Shown: in pieces, positions 7,543 through 13,780 of the stretch
Numbering within the stretch: the first letter of the stretch is position 1
Layout: each line of letters begins with the position of its first letter
Assembly: GCA_042573625.1 (NCBI GenBank)
Contig: JBHPCZ010000086.1
Span: 1 to 14,822 of the forward strand
Origin: JBHPCZ01 sp042573625
GTDB taxonomy: Bacteria; Desulfobacterota; Desulfobacteria; Desulfobacterales; UBA11574
Direction: 5' to 3'
Length of the DNA stretch: 14,822 nt
Position numbers and translations under genes: made by a program
Notes under the pieces: generated by a model
What the model saw: only the letters and a program-made list of their open reading frames with translations
Database searches by the model: none
What the model was told of the DNA's origin: nothing

Positions 7543-8292
7543 TTATCCGATGACCCTTTCAAAGATTTCGAATGCCGCCTTGACGGATTTGCTGTCTTCC
7601 GGCATCTCTACGGTCGGGCGACCGTTCAGGTCAAATTCGTAAACCGTGTCATCTTCAGGAATCGTTCCGGCAAGTTCCAGACCGACCTTGTTTATCATAT
7701 CGAAAACCGCATCAGGTGGCGAATTCTTGGTCTGGTTAATGATAAGACAGCTTTTAGAAACCCCGATGTTCAGGCTTTTTGCGAGTTCATTAATCCGGGT
7801 TGCGGCCTGTATGGCGCGTCTGGATGTGTCTGAAACAATCAATAAAAGGTCAACATTTTTTGTGGTCAGCCGGCTGATGTGTTCCATTCCGGCCTCGTTG
7901 TCCATCACAATGTAAGGGTAATTATTTGTCAGTTTTTCAAGGAATCCGGTGAGGAGCGTATTCGCGGCACAATAACAACCCGGACCTTCAGGCTGCCCCA
8001 TGACGATGAGGTCATATCCGTCGGACTCAACAACAGCCTGCTCCAATTTCATGGATATAAAGATATCCTTGGTCATACCGCTTGGCACATTCCCTTTTTT
8101 CATGTTTTCACGGGCGTCTCCAAGGGTTTCGTCGACGTCAAGACCCAGCACCTCGTTGAGGTTTGCGTTGCTGTCCGCATCTACTGCGAGGATGGGCGTT
8201 AAATCTTTCTTTAACAGGTACTTAATCAGCATACCCGCGACAGTTGTCTTTCCTGTTCCGCCTTTACCGGCCAGTGCAATTGAATATGGCAT
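7543..8292 (-). CDS. cooC: CooC/AcsF-type ATPase for CO dehydrogenase maturation
   Basis: The 249-residue MinD-like P-loop ATPase has the deviant Walker A GKGGTGKTT (9-17), VDADSNANL (37-45), the CooC-type C106-x-C108 pair in GPGCYCAAN, and MDNEAGMEHISR. In CooC the two cysteines of a dimer bind one nickel or zinc ion and ATP hydrolysis helps load nickel into CO dehydrogenase. No CODH gene is in the window. It is the first gene of a five-gene operon (cooC-acuC-acuB-prmA-MBL), tying nickel-CODH/acetyl-CoA synthase maturation to deacylation genes. GAGAGG lies about 9-10 nt before the ATG. Confidence 0.9.
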   Translation of the reverse strand: MPYSIALAGKGGTGKTTVAGMLIKYLLKKDLTPILAVDADSNANLNEVLGLDVDETLGDARENMKKGNVPSGMTKDIFISMKLEQAVVESDGYDLIVMGQPEGPGCYCAANTLLTGFLEKLTNNYPYIVMDNEAGMEHISRLTTKNVDLLLIVSDTSRRAIQAATRINELAKSLNIGVSKSCLIINQTKNSPPDAVFDMINKVGLELAGTIPEDDTVYEFDLNGRPTVEMPEDSKSVKAAFEIFERVIG

Positions 8293-8487
8293 ATTGTGGT
8301 TACCTCTCTAAAAAAATTTGATTGATAATCCTTATCTTTCGGTAAAAATGAAATTAAGTCAGTCAAGCCCAACAGTCAAGTCTCATTTGTAAAGAACCCG
8401 GGTTCAGAGGACCCGGCTTTTATTTAAAAAAGGGAGATCGTCATATGTAATTGCGGGTTTGGTTGAGTTCTAATTCTCATATTAGAC

Positions 8488-8552
8488 CCCAGTACGATCT
8501 GCCGGAACTACGGGGCAGGCAGGATTAAGCCCAGTACGATCTTCCGGACCTA
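8488..8552 (+). repeat. 23-bp direct repeat pair
   Basis: The segment beginning CCCAGTACGATCTGCCGGAA (8488-8510) recurs at 8530-8552 with two mismatches (21 of 23), start to start 42 bp, which is four helical turns. They could be operator half-sites for a regulator of either divergent gene set, or a simple local duplication. Confidence 0.55.
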
Positions 8553-8619
8553 CCCCAGAGGAATAGTCATAGGATTCCACAGGGCAGGCGCGGCGGGTAA
8601 GATTGATAGGATCTATTGT

Positions 8620-8648
8620 TTTCACGGTTTCCGGATGAAACCGTGAAA
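8620..8648. promoter_or_regulatory. perfect 11-bp inverted repeat upstream of acyl-CoA dehydrogenase
   Basis: TTTCACGGTTT (8620-8630) and AAACCGTGAAA (8638-8648) pair perfectly around a 7-nt spacer. It lies 155 bp upstream of the start codon and about 65 bp upstream of the weak promoter candidate. The form suits a dimeric-repressor operator or an RNA hairpin. No T-run follows on either strand, so a terminator is unlikely. Confidence 0.5.
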
Positions 8649-8803
8649 TAGCAATAAAGACAAAGAATCCTGAACATCCTGCAGATCCTGTCTAAATAGA
8701 CATAAAGGTCAAACTTCTTGCAAAGCCTATGCGTATATGATAGATTTTACAGACGATATGTCTAATGGACAGGAAAATCGAACCAGACTTAAGGGGCTAA
8801 AAC

Positions 8804-9958
8804 ATGGATTTTGAATTGAACAGATCTCAGAAAGAGATCCAGAAAGCGGCAAGAGACTTTGCCAAGGGTGAATTTGACAAGGAGCTTGCCCTTGAGCTGG
8901 ATAGAAAACACGAATACCCGATGAAGATCTGGAAAAAAGCCGCCGACCTCGGGTTTATCGGCGTTCACTTTCCGGAGGAATACTCCGGGCAGGGACTCGG
9001 TGTGCTGGAGAGTATTCTCATCGCGGAAGAATTCTGCAGCAGGGATTCCAGCATCGGTGCAGCGTTGATTCTTTCCTCTTTTGCTACTGAATGTATTTTG
9101 CGTTTCGGAAGTGATGCGCTCAAGGAAAAATTTCTTCCGCCGGTCGCGGAGGGTAAAATGCTTTCCGGCGGTGCATTTACCGAACCGGACCACGGTTCTG
9201 ACATTACTTTTATGGATACGTTTGCTGAAAGGGATGGGGACGAATGGGTCATTGACGGCACGAAAACATTCATCAGCAACGGCGGGCTTGCAAGCTTTTA
9301 TACCGTTCTCTGCCAGACCGACCCGGACAGCAAACCGTCTTACCGCGGCATCAGTATGATTCTTGTGGAAGCGGACCGTGAAGGTGTGTCTGCCACGGAC
9401 ATCGGAGAGAAGATGGGCATCCGCATGATGCCCACGGCGGAGGTCGTTTTCAAGAATGTCCGTGTGCCTGCGTCAAACCTTATCGGAGAAGAGGGGAGAG
9501 GCTTCTATCAGGTGCTTGAATTTTTTGATGAGAGCCGGATTCTGGTTGCAGCCCAAGCGCTGGGAACTGCCCAGGGCGCGTTTGACCGCGCGCTGGCCTA
9601 TGTCAAACAGCGGGAACAGTTCGGGAAGAAGATCGCTCAGTTCCAGGTGACCCAGCACAAACTGGCGGACATGGCGACAAAGATTGAGCTGGCCAGGCTG
9701 ATCACCTACAAGGCGGCCTGGAGTTTCGACCAGGGCAACATGGATGTCAAACTGACCTCCATGGCCAAGATGTATGCTGCCAGGACTGCGGTGGAAGTTG
9801 CGGATGAAGCGATACAGCTTCTGGGCGGATACGGATACATGGCCGAATACGAAGTCGAACGTTTTTATCGGGATGCCAAGATCACCGAAATCTATGAAGG
9901 GACCAAGGAGATACAGAAAAATACCATCGCCAGTACGATACTCGGAAAATTAAAGTAA
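8804..9958 (+). CDS. acyl-CoA dehydrogenase
   Basis: The 384-residue flavoprotein is the usual length of short/medium-chain acyl-CoA dehydrogenases. It has the FAD/substrate motif SGGAFTEPDHGSDI, WVIDGTKTFISNGG, the REQFGKKIAQFQ helix, QLLGGYGYMAEYEVERFYRDAKI and YEGTKEIQ, in which E365 matches the catalytic base. The family makes the alpha,beta double bond of acyl-CoA thioesters and passes electrons to electron-transfer flavoprotein. Chain-length preference cannot be read. AAGGGG lies 7 nt before the ATG. The phasin-like gene starts 11 nt after its stop, so the two are an operon. A role in beta-oxidation or aromatic/branched acid breakdown is inferred. Confidence 0.93.
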   Translation: MDFELNRSQKEIQKAARDFAKGEFDKELALELDRKHEYPMKIWKKAADLGFIGVHFPEEYSGQGLGVLESILIAEEFCSRDSSIGAALILSSFATECILRFGSDALKEKFLPPVAEGKMLSGGAFTEPDHGSDITFMDTFAERDGDEWVIDGTKTFISNGGLASFYTVLCQTDPDSKPSYRGISMILVEADREGVSATDIGEKMGIRMMPTAEVVFKNVRVPASNLIGEEGRGFYQVLEFFDESRILVAAQALGTAQGAFDRALAYVKQREQFGKKIAQFQVTQHKLADMATKIELARLITYKAAWSFDQGNMDVKLTSMAKMYAARTAVEVADEAIQLLGGYGYMAEYEVERFYRDAKITEIYEGTKEIQKNTIASTILGKLK

Positions 9959-9969
9959 AGGGGGTTTAG

Positions 9970-10284
9970 ATGCTGAGCATTATTAAAAAGACCATGCTGA
10001 CCGGCATCGGTCTCGCGCTGAAGTCCAAGGATGAGCTGGAGGACCTGGCCAAGGAGTTTATGAACAAGGGCAAGATGACCGAGGAGGAAGGGGGAAAATT
10101 TCTGAAAGAACTTCAGAGCCGGTATGAGGAGGCCCAGAAGAAACTTGAACAAAGGGTTGAAAAAACCGTAAAAGAATTTTTGAAAAAGGCAGACATTGTT
10201 ACCGGTGACCAGTTGAAAGGGCTGAAAAAGGAGATCAGAGATCTGAAAAAAGCCATCAGCGAAGGGACGGAAAAAGCGGAATAG
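9970..10284 (+). CDS. phasin-like / polyhydroxyalkanoate granule-associated small protein
   Basis: This is a 104-residue, highly charged, probably all-helical protein. It starts with an amphipathic MLSIIKKTMLTGIGLALKSKDELEDLAKEFMNKG segment, continues with a coiled-coil-like middle (FLKELQSRYEEAQKKLEQRVEKTVKEFLKKA) and ends in QLKGLKKEIRDLKKAI. This pattern resembles small phasin-type granule proteins that coat PHA inclusions; the match is by composition and layout, so it is moderate. A strong AGGGGG lies just upstream of the ATG. It is in one operon with the acyl-CoA dehydrogenase, which supplies intermediates on the route to 3-hydroxyacyl-CoA; no PHA synthase is in the window. Confidence 0.65.
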   Translation: MLSIIKKTMLTGIGLALKSKDELEDLAKEFMNKGKMTEEEGGKFLKELQSRYEEAQKKLEQRVEKTVKEFLKKADIVTGDQLKGLKKEIRDLKKAISEGTEKAE

Positions 10285-10291
10285 AGCGTAT

Positions 10292-10644
10292 ACAAATAAG
10301 GTTCTTCTCAAATTTAGTTGGAGAAGAAGGGTTCGAGGATTCGAGGGGTCAAGGGGTCAAATATGAGTTTTTAAACGCTCTTATTAATTCTACAAGCATC
10401 CTTTTCCTCTATCTGTATTAACAGACTTATCCAGATGATGCTTTTATCAGTTTTAACCGCTTGTAATTTCATAGTATTGAGCGCTGACGGCTGCCCCTGG
10501 TGGCTTGGGGAAAACCGCACTTCGTGTCACTGGAATCCTTGAACCCTGGAACCCTTGAATCCTCTATATCAAACCTGCTCAATTGAACGGAACTTATTTA
10601 TTGGCAATTTAACATCAACTAATCGGGAGATGATCCACAAATAA
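10292..10644 (-). mobile_element. IVP-carrying MITE-like element, unit C, with 8-bp target duplication
   Basis: The element spans 10300-10636, with ends GGTTCTTCTCA (10300-10310) and GGAGATGATCC (10626-10636). An exact 8-bp direct repeat ACAAATAA flanks it (10292-10299 and 10637-10644). The left hairpin (10303-10327) has one mismatch against unit A; the right one (10614-10634) is eroded. GGATTCGAGGGGTC- and CCTTGAACCC-type subterminal blocks are present at both sides. A middle section (about 10485-10530) is more GC-rich than A or B and unrelated to them. The insertion separates the phasin-like gene from the UbiB-like gene and stops 4 nt short of the latter's start codon. Confidence 0.8.
10349..10415 (-). 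pseudogene. C-terminal remnant of four-helix-bundle (S23/IVP) gene in unit C
   Basis: On the minus strand a frame reads KRMLVELIRAFKNSYLTP-stop, matching the ERMLKALIKSLENKHLNP C-terminus in unit A and its counterpart in unit B. No convincing upstream remainder of the gene can be followed. It is the most eroded of the three copies. Confidence 0.55.
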
Positions 10645-10648
10645 AGCG

Positions 10649-12346
10649 ATGCTGAGCATAAGAAAAATCGGCGTTATCGGCCGAACCTACCGCCATCTGA
10701 ACCGCTACCGGCAGATCCTGGCCATCTTTTTTAAGTATGGTTTTGGAGACCTGATAGAACTGCTGAAAATCGAGCAATATATCGAAGTCGGCCTTCAGCT
10801 GATTTCAAAAAACCGGCGCGAACGTCTGGAAAAATTCACGAGACCGGAAAGGGTGAGAATGGCCCTTGAAGAGCTGGGCCCCACCTATATCAAGCTGGGT
10901 CAGGTCCTTTCCACGCGCCCGGATCTGGTTCCGATCAATTTCTTGACGGAGCTTTCCAAGCTTCAGGATGATGTTCCCGCCAGTCCTTTCAATGAAGTGG
11001 GAAAAATAATTGAAGAAGAGCTGACTTCCCCGCCAGGAGAGGTTTTTGAATTTTTCGATGAGACGCCTCTCGCATGCGCTTCCATCGGTCAGGTGTACCG
11101 TGCCAGGCTCAAGGATGGTGAAGAGGTGGCCGTCAAGGTCCAGCGTCCGGGGATCCGGAAGATCATCGAGGTGGATCTTGAGATTATGCTGCACCTGGCA
11201 ACCCTTATGGAACGACACGTGGAAGAGGTTGCCCTGCACCGTCCTGTTAAAATCGTTGAAGAATTTACCAGAACACTTGAAAAGGAAATCGATTACACCA
11301 TTGAAGCCACAAGCATGGAGCGGATTTCCCGGCATTTTTTAAACGATCTTACCATCTACGTTCCCAAGGTCTTTCGTGAGGCAACCACCGAGCGTGTCCT
11401 GACAACAGAGTTGGTGGAAGGCATCAAGGTGTCTGATGTCGACCGGCTGGACGCCGAAGGGTTTGACAGAAAAGCCATTACCGCCCGTGGTGCGGATATT
11501 GTTTTAAGCCAGATATTTGATCTCGGTTTTTTTCATGCCGACCCGCATCCCGGAAACATTTTTGTACTTCCTGACAACGTGATCTGTCTGCTGGATTTCG
11601 GCATGACCGGCACGGTGGATCGTCAAACCCGGGAGAATTTCGTCGACCTGGTGGACAGTATTGTGAATCAGGATGAATCGAGAGCCACCCAGGTACTTTT
11701 GAAATTGACCTACTGGGATGAAGAGCCGGATGTTCGCCTTCTGGAAAAATATGTTTCAGAATTCATGGGGCAGCACCTTTACAAACCCCTGAGAGATATC
11801 GAGATCAGCAAACTGCTCCAGAACCTCCTCGACCTGGCCTCACACCATCGCTTGAGGATTCCGCCGGATATCTTCCTGATGATGAAGGCGCTCGGCGCGG
11901 TAGAGGGTGTCGGTCTCTTGCTGGATCCGGAATTTGACATGATTGCCCAGGCGACGCCGTTTATTAAACGGGTTAAACTTGATCGGCTGTCTCCCCAGCG
12001 GATTTCCAAAGATCTTATCCGGCTCGCAATGGAATCGTTTCAATTTTTACAGAATTTTCCGAAGGATGTTCTGGAAATCACGCGATTGATTCGGCAGCAG
12101 AAGCTGTCCGTCAAGTTCGAGCACCAGGGTCTGGAGACCATGCTGTCCACCCATGACCAGATCAGTAACCGGATTTCCTTTTCAATTATCATTGCCGCTT
12201 TGATTGTCGGGTCCGCGCTGATTGTCATTTCCAATATTCCACCCCTGTTCTACGGGATATCCCTGATCGGAATCGTCCTTTTTCTTGCCGCCGCGATCAT
12301 GGGAATATGGCTGCTGGTAGCGATTTTGAGAAAAGGGCGGTTGTAG
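10649..12346 (+). CDS. ubiB: UbiB/AarF/ABC1 family kinase-like protein
   Basis: The 565-residue protein has the KxGQ extension (LGPTYIKLGQVLSTRPDLVP, 76-95), the alanine-rich ASIGQVYRA (144-152) that replaces a P-loop, VAVKVQRPG with K163, EIDYTIEA, catalytic FHADPHPGN (295-303) and DFG (316-318). Two hydrophobic segments end the protein (about 511-530 and 535-558), anchoring it to the membrane. The family supports ubiquinone and other isoprenoid lipid/quinone metabolism through an unusual ATPase activity; in an anaerobe a menaquinone or lipid role is more likely. No good ribosome site precedes ATG 10649, and unit C lies directly upstream, but the N-terminus fits the family and no better start is visible. 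Confidence 0.92.
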   Translation: MLSIRKIGVIGRTYRHLNRYRQILAIFFKYGFGDLIELLKIEQYIEVGLQLISKNRRERLEKFTRPERVRMALEELGPTYIKLGQVLSTRPDLVPINFLTELSKLQDDVPASPFNEVGKIIEEELTSPPGEVFEFFDETPLACASIGQVYRARLKDGEEVAVKVQRPGIRKIIEVDLEIMLHLATLMERHVEEVALHRPVKIVEEFTRTLEKEIDYTIEATSMERISRHFLNDLTIYVPKVFREATTERVLTTELVEGIKVSDVDRLDAEGFDRKAITARGADIVLSQIFDLGFFHADPHPGNIFVLPDNVICLLDFGMTGTVDRQTRENFVDLVDSIVNQDESRATQVLLKLTYWDEEPDVRLLEKYVSEFMGQHLYKPLRDIEISKLLQNLLDLASHHRLRIPPDIFLMMKALGAVEGVGLLLDPEFDMIAQATPFIKRVKLDRLSPQRISKDLIRLAMESFQFLQNFPKDVLEITRLIRQQKLSVKFEHQGLETMLSTHDQISNRISFSIIIAALIVGSALIVISNIPPLFYGISLIGIVLFLAAAIMGIWLLVAILRKGRL

Positions 12347-12437
12347 CCATCGCCATGAAGGCAAGTTCCGCATTTTTCCAAACGGGCGGTAATAATTCAG
12401 TACGTATCTATTCGTCTTGAATTAATTAATCCATTAA

Positions 12438-12540
12438 ACCTTCAGCTTAGCTGAAGGTCCCAGCTTTGCTATGCGGGTGAGAGATTAATGTAAGACCCTT
12501 TTAGGGTCACCATCATGCCACCTCTTTTAGGGGTGGTTGT
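12438..12540 (+). mobile_element. three-hairpin cluster resembling IS200/IS605 or REP-type ends
   Basis: Three hairpins follow in order: a perfect 9-bp stem ACCTTCAGC/GCTGAAGGT (12438-12458, 3-nt loop), a perfect 6-bp stem GACCCT/AGGGTC (12494-12508), and CCACC/GGTGG (12518-12536). The last two share CTTTTAGGG. Such short palindromes near element ends are typical of IS200/IS605-group elements and REP sequences, which Y1 transposases recognise. No transposase or TnpB gene is present, so this would be an end remnant or a passive palindrome-associated element. The rest of 12347-12594 shows no gene or recognised RNA. Confidence 0.4.
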
Positions 12541-12594
12541 TGACTCTGTATTTCTCTGTTCGGGAAGAAATAATTCTACCCACTCAATAGTTAT

Positions 12595-12882
12595 GAATCA
12601 TCTCCAAAGGAGTTGATGGTTTCGAAAGGATTCAAGGGGTCAAGGGTTCGAATGAAATGCTTAAAAATTATACAGAGTTAAAAGTATGGCAGAAATCTTA
12701 TGAACTCTGTTTGAAGCTTTATAGAATAACAAAAAAATTCCAAAAGAAGAAAAATTCGGGATGATACAGAGGAAGTTGAAAGGATGCTCAAAGTGCTGAT
12801 AAAATCGTTGGAGAACAAACGCTTGAACCCTTGACCCCTTGAATCCTCGAACCCTCTTCTCCAACTAAATTGGAGAAGAACC
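12595..12882 (+). mobile_element. IVP-carrying MITE-like element, unit B
   Basis: The ends GAATCATCTCC (12595-12605) and GGAGAAGAACC (12872-12882) match the unit A and C termini, in opposite orientation. Terminal hairpins lie at 12597-12617 (8 of 9 pairs) and 12855-12879 (perfect 10-bp stem, 5-nt loop). Inside them a perfect 22-bp inverted repeat (12628-12649 and 12825-12846) brackets a decayed four-helix-bundle gene. The flanks (ATAGTTAT and AAAAATAT) agree at only 5 of 8, so a target duplication is not established here. It is the shortest unit, 288 bp. Confidence 0.75.
12657..12834 (+). pseudogene. decayed four-helix-bundle (S23/IVP) gene in unit B
   Basis: From ATG 12657 the frame reads MLKNYTELKVWQKSYELC then LKLYRITKKFQ, the N-terminal helix of S23/IVP proteins, and then shifts. 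A missing C in the expected TTCCCAAAAGAAGAA turns PKEEKFG into QKKKNSG-stop. Directly after, another frame gives DDTEEVERMLKVLIKSLENKRLNP-stop, the C-terminal helix. About 60-65 middle residues are gone; the join is at GGATGA, a sequence expected at both deletion ends. Unlike unit A, the N-terminal half survives and the central helices are lost. Confidence 0.75.
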
Positions 12883-12908
12883 AAAAATATTTTGGAGCAG
12901 ATGTTTAT

Positions 12909-13106
12909 ATGAATATGAACAGAAAAGCGGTAAAAAAAATGAGGATGGATGAAGATATAGACGATGGATATGTTCTGGCAGAAAGACATGATTTAATCTC
13001 TATGGTTTGGGAAATTACCAAAGACGCCTGGTCATTTGTAAAAGGACAAGATGTTAAACGAAGATTACAAAGAGATGTTGCAACTATTGTCAGAAGAGCA
13101 AGTTGA
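12909..13106 (+). CDS. small protein of unknown function preceding the nucleotidyltransferase gene
   Basis: This is a 65-residue protein with a basic N-terminus and an acidic block (MRMDEDIDDGY). It then has AERHDLISMVWEITKDAWSFVKGQDVKRRLQRDVATIVRR, which looks like two amphipathic helices. No domain is recognised with certainty. It ends 56 nt inside the following nucleotidyltransferase gene, in a different frame, which suggests a co-translated pair. GGAG lies 11 nt before ATG 12909, further than usual; ATG 12915 is an alternative. A longer frame from TTG 12870 would start inside unit B's terminal hairpin and is rejected. A toxin-antitoxin-like partnership is only inferred from the arrangement. 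Confidence 0.6.
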   Translation: MNMNRKAVKKMRMDEDIDDGYVLAERHDLISMVWEITKDAWSFVKGQDVKRRLQRDVATIVRRAS

Positions 13107-13524
13107 TTTCATAATAGTTGGCGCATATGCTTTAGGGGCACACGGATATCCGAGAGCAACTGGGGATATTGATATTTGGGTAAAACCAAATGATATTAAT
13201 TCAAGAAAATTATACAAGGCATTGGCACGATTTGGTGCCCCTCTTGACCAAATTAAAATCGATGACTTTTCGATGGAAGGCATCATTTTCCAGATTGGTG
13301 TGATTCCTCGTAGAATTGATATTATTACAAAGATTGACGGCGTTACATATGAAGAAGCTGATGAGGATAAAATTATAATTGAGGTCGAAGGCTTAAAGCT
13401 ACCTGTTATATCTTTAGACAAGCTCATCAAGAATAAAATGTCAACCGGCAGAGAAAAGGATGAACTTGACATAAAAACATTAAAAAAAAGAAAAGTTCAT
13501 AAAAGAGTAAAAAGTGAAAAGTAA
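13051..13524 (+). CDS. nucleotidyltransferase-fold protein (AbiEii/DUF6036-like)
   Basis: The 157-residue protein has FIIVGAYALGAHGYPRATGDIDIWVKP (20-46), the glycine-rich and DxD signature of nucleotidyltransferase-fold proteins (D39, D41), and a third acidic residue D90 in RRIDIITKI. A late DKLIKNKMSTGREKDELDIKTL segment matches the lysine/arginine-rich C-terminal helix seen in the same group. Relatives include type IV toxin-antitoxin nucleotidyltransferases and stand-alone transferases of unknown target. An AAGGA 5 nt before ATG 13051 lies inside the upstream small gene. The last residues (KKRKVHKRVKSEK) are coded by an A/G-rich run that merges into the repeat tract, so the native C-terminus may have been replaced. 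Confidence 0.8.
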   Translation: MLNEDYKEMLQLLSEEQVDFIIVGAYALGAHGYPRATGDIDIWVKPNDINSRKLYKALARFGAPLDQIKIDDFSMEGIIFQIGVIPRRIDIITKIDGVTYEEADEDKIIIEVEGLKLPVISLDKLIKNKMSTGREKDELDIKTLKKRKVHKRVKSEK

Positions 13525-13535
13525 AAGGTGAAAGA

Positions 13536-13780
13536 GTAGGTTTCGCCTTACTTACTCCTTACTCTCATCTTCTCACTGTTTCGCTCCTCGCTGTCCTCTG
13601 TCCTCTGACATCTGACATCTGGCATCTGCCCACTGCTCCCTGTCCCCTACACCCCTCTGCCCTCCGTCCTCTGCTTACTCTTTCCTTCTTCTTCCGATCT
13701 TCTTACCGCCTCATCTTCTTAACTTCTAATTTCCTCATTTCCTCCTCGCTCCCCGCTATCCTCCGCTCCCTCCTGCCCTC
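13536..13780. repeat. polypyrimidine tract with tandem heptamers
   Basis: About 240 bp of strongly C/T-rich sequence follows a short purine-rich stretch that ends the nucleotidyltransferase gene. From 13591 to 13653 nine consecutive 7-mers can be laid out, starting CTGTCCT CTGTCCT and continuing as CTGACAT twice, then degenerate CTGNCNN units. There is no gene or terminator in it. The reading frame of the next pseudogene runs open into this tract. Confidence 0.65.

Larger units (their letters stand above)
8293..8803. promoter_or_regulatory. gene-free divergent intergenic region with repeats and hairpins
   Basis: This 511-bp gap separates the minus-strand operon from the plus-strand acyl-CoA dehydrogenase gene and should hold both promoters. 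It contains a CCGGGT/ACCCGG stem (8398-8416) followed by CTTTT, a 23-bp direct repeat, an 11-bp perfect hairpin and, near 8714-8739, TTCTTG with TGATAG at 17-nt spacing as a weak promoter candidate. No ORF of note or RNA gene was recognised. Confidence 0.5.

Noticed and set aside
12855..12879. Terminal hairpin of unit B as an ordinary rho-independent terminator
   Set aside because: No T-run follows, and the same hairpin occurs at the ends of all three elements regardless of neighbouring genes.
12587..12890. 8-bp target duplication for unit B
   Set aside because: ATAGTTAT and AAAAATAT agree at only 5 of 8 positions, no more than AT-rich sequence would give.
13591..13653. Heptamer run as a CRISPR array
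   Set aside because: Units are contiguous 7-mers without spacers, and no cas genes are present.
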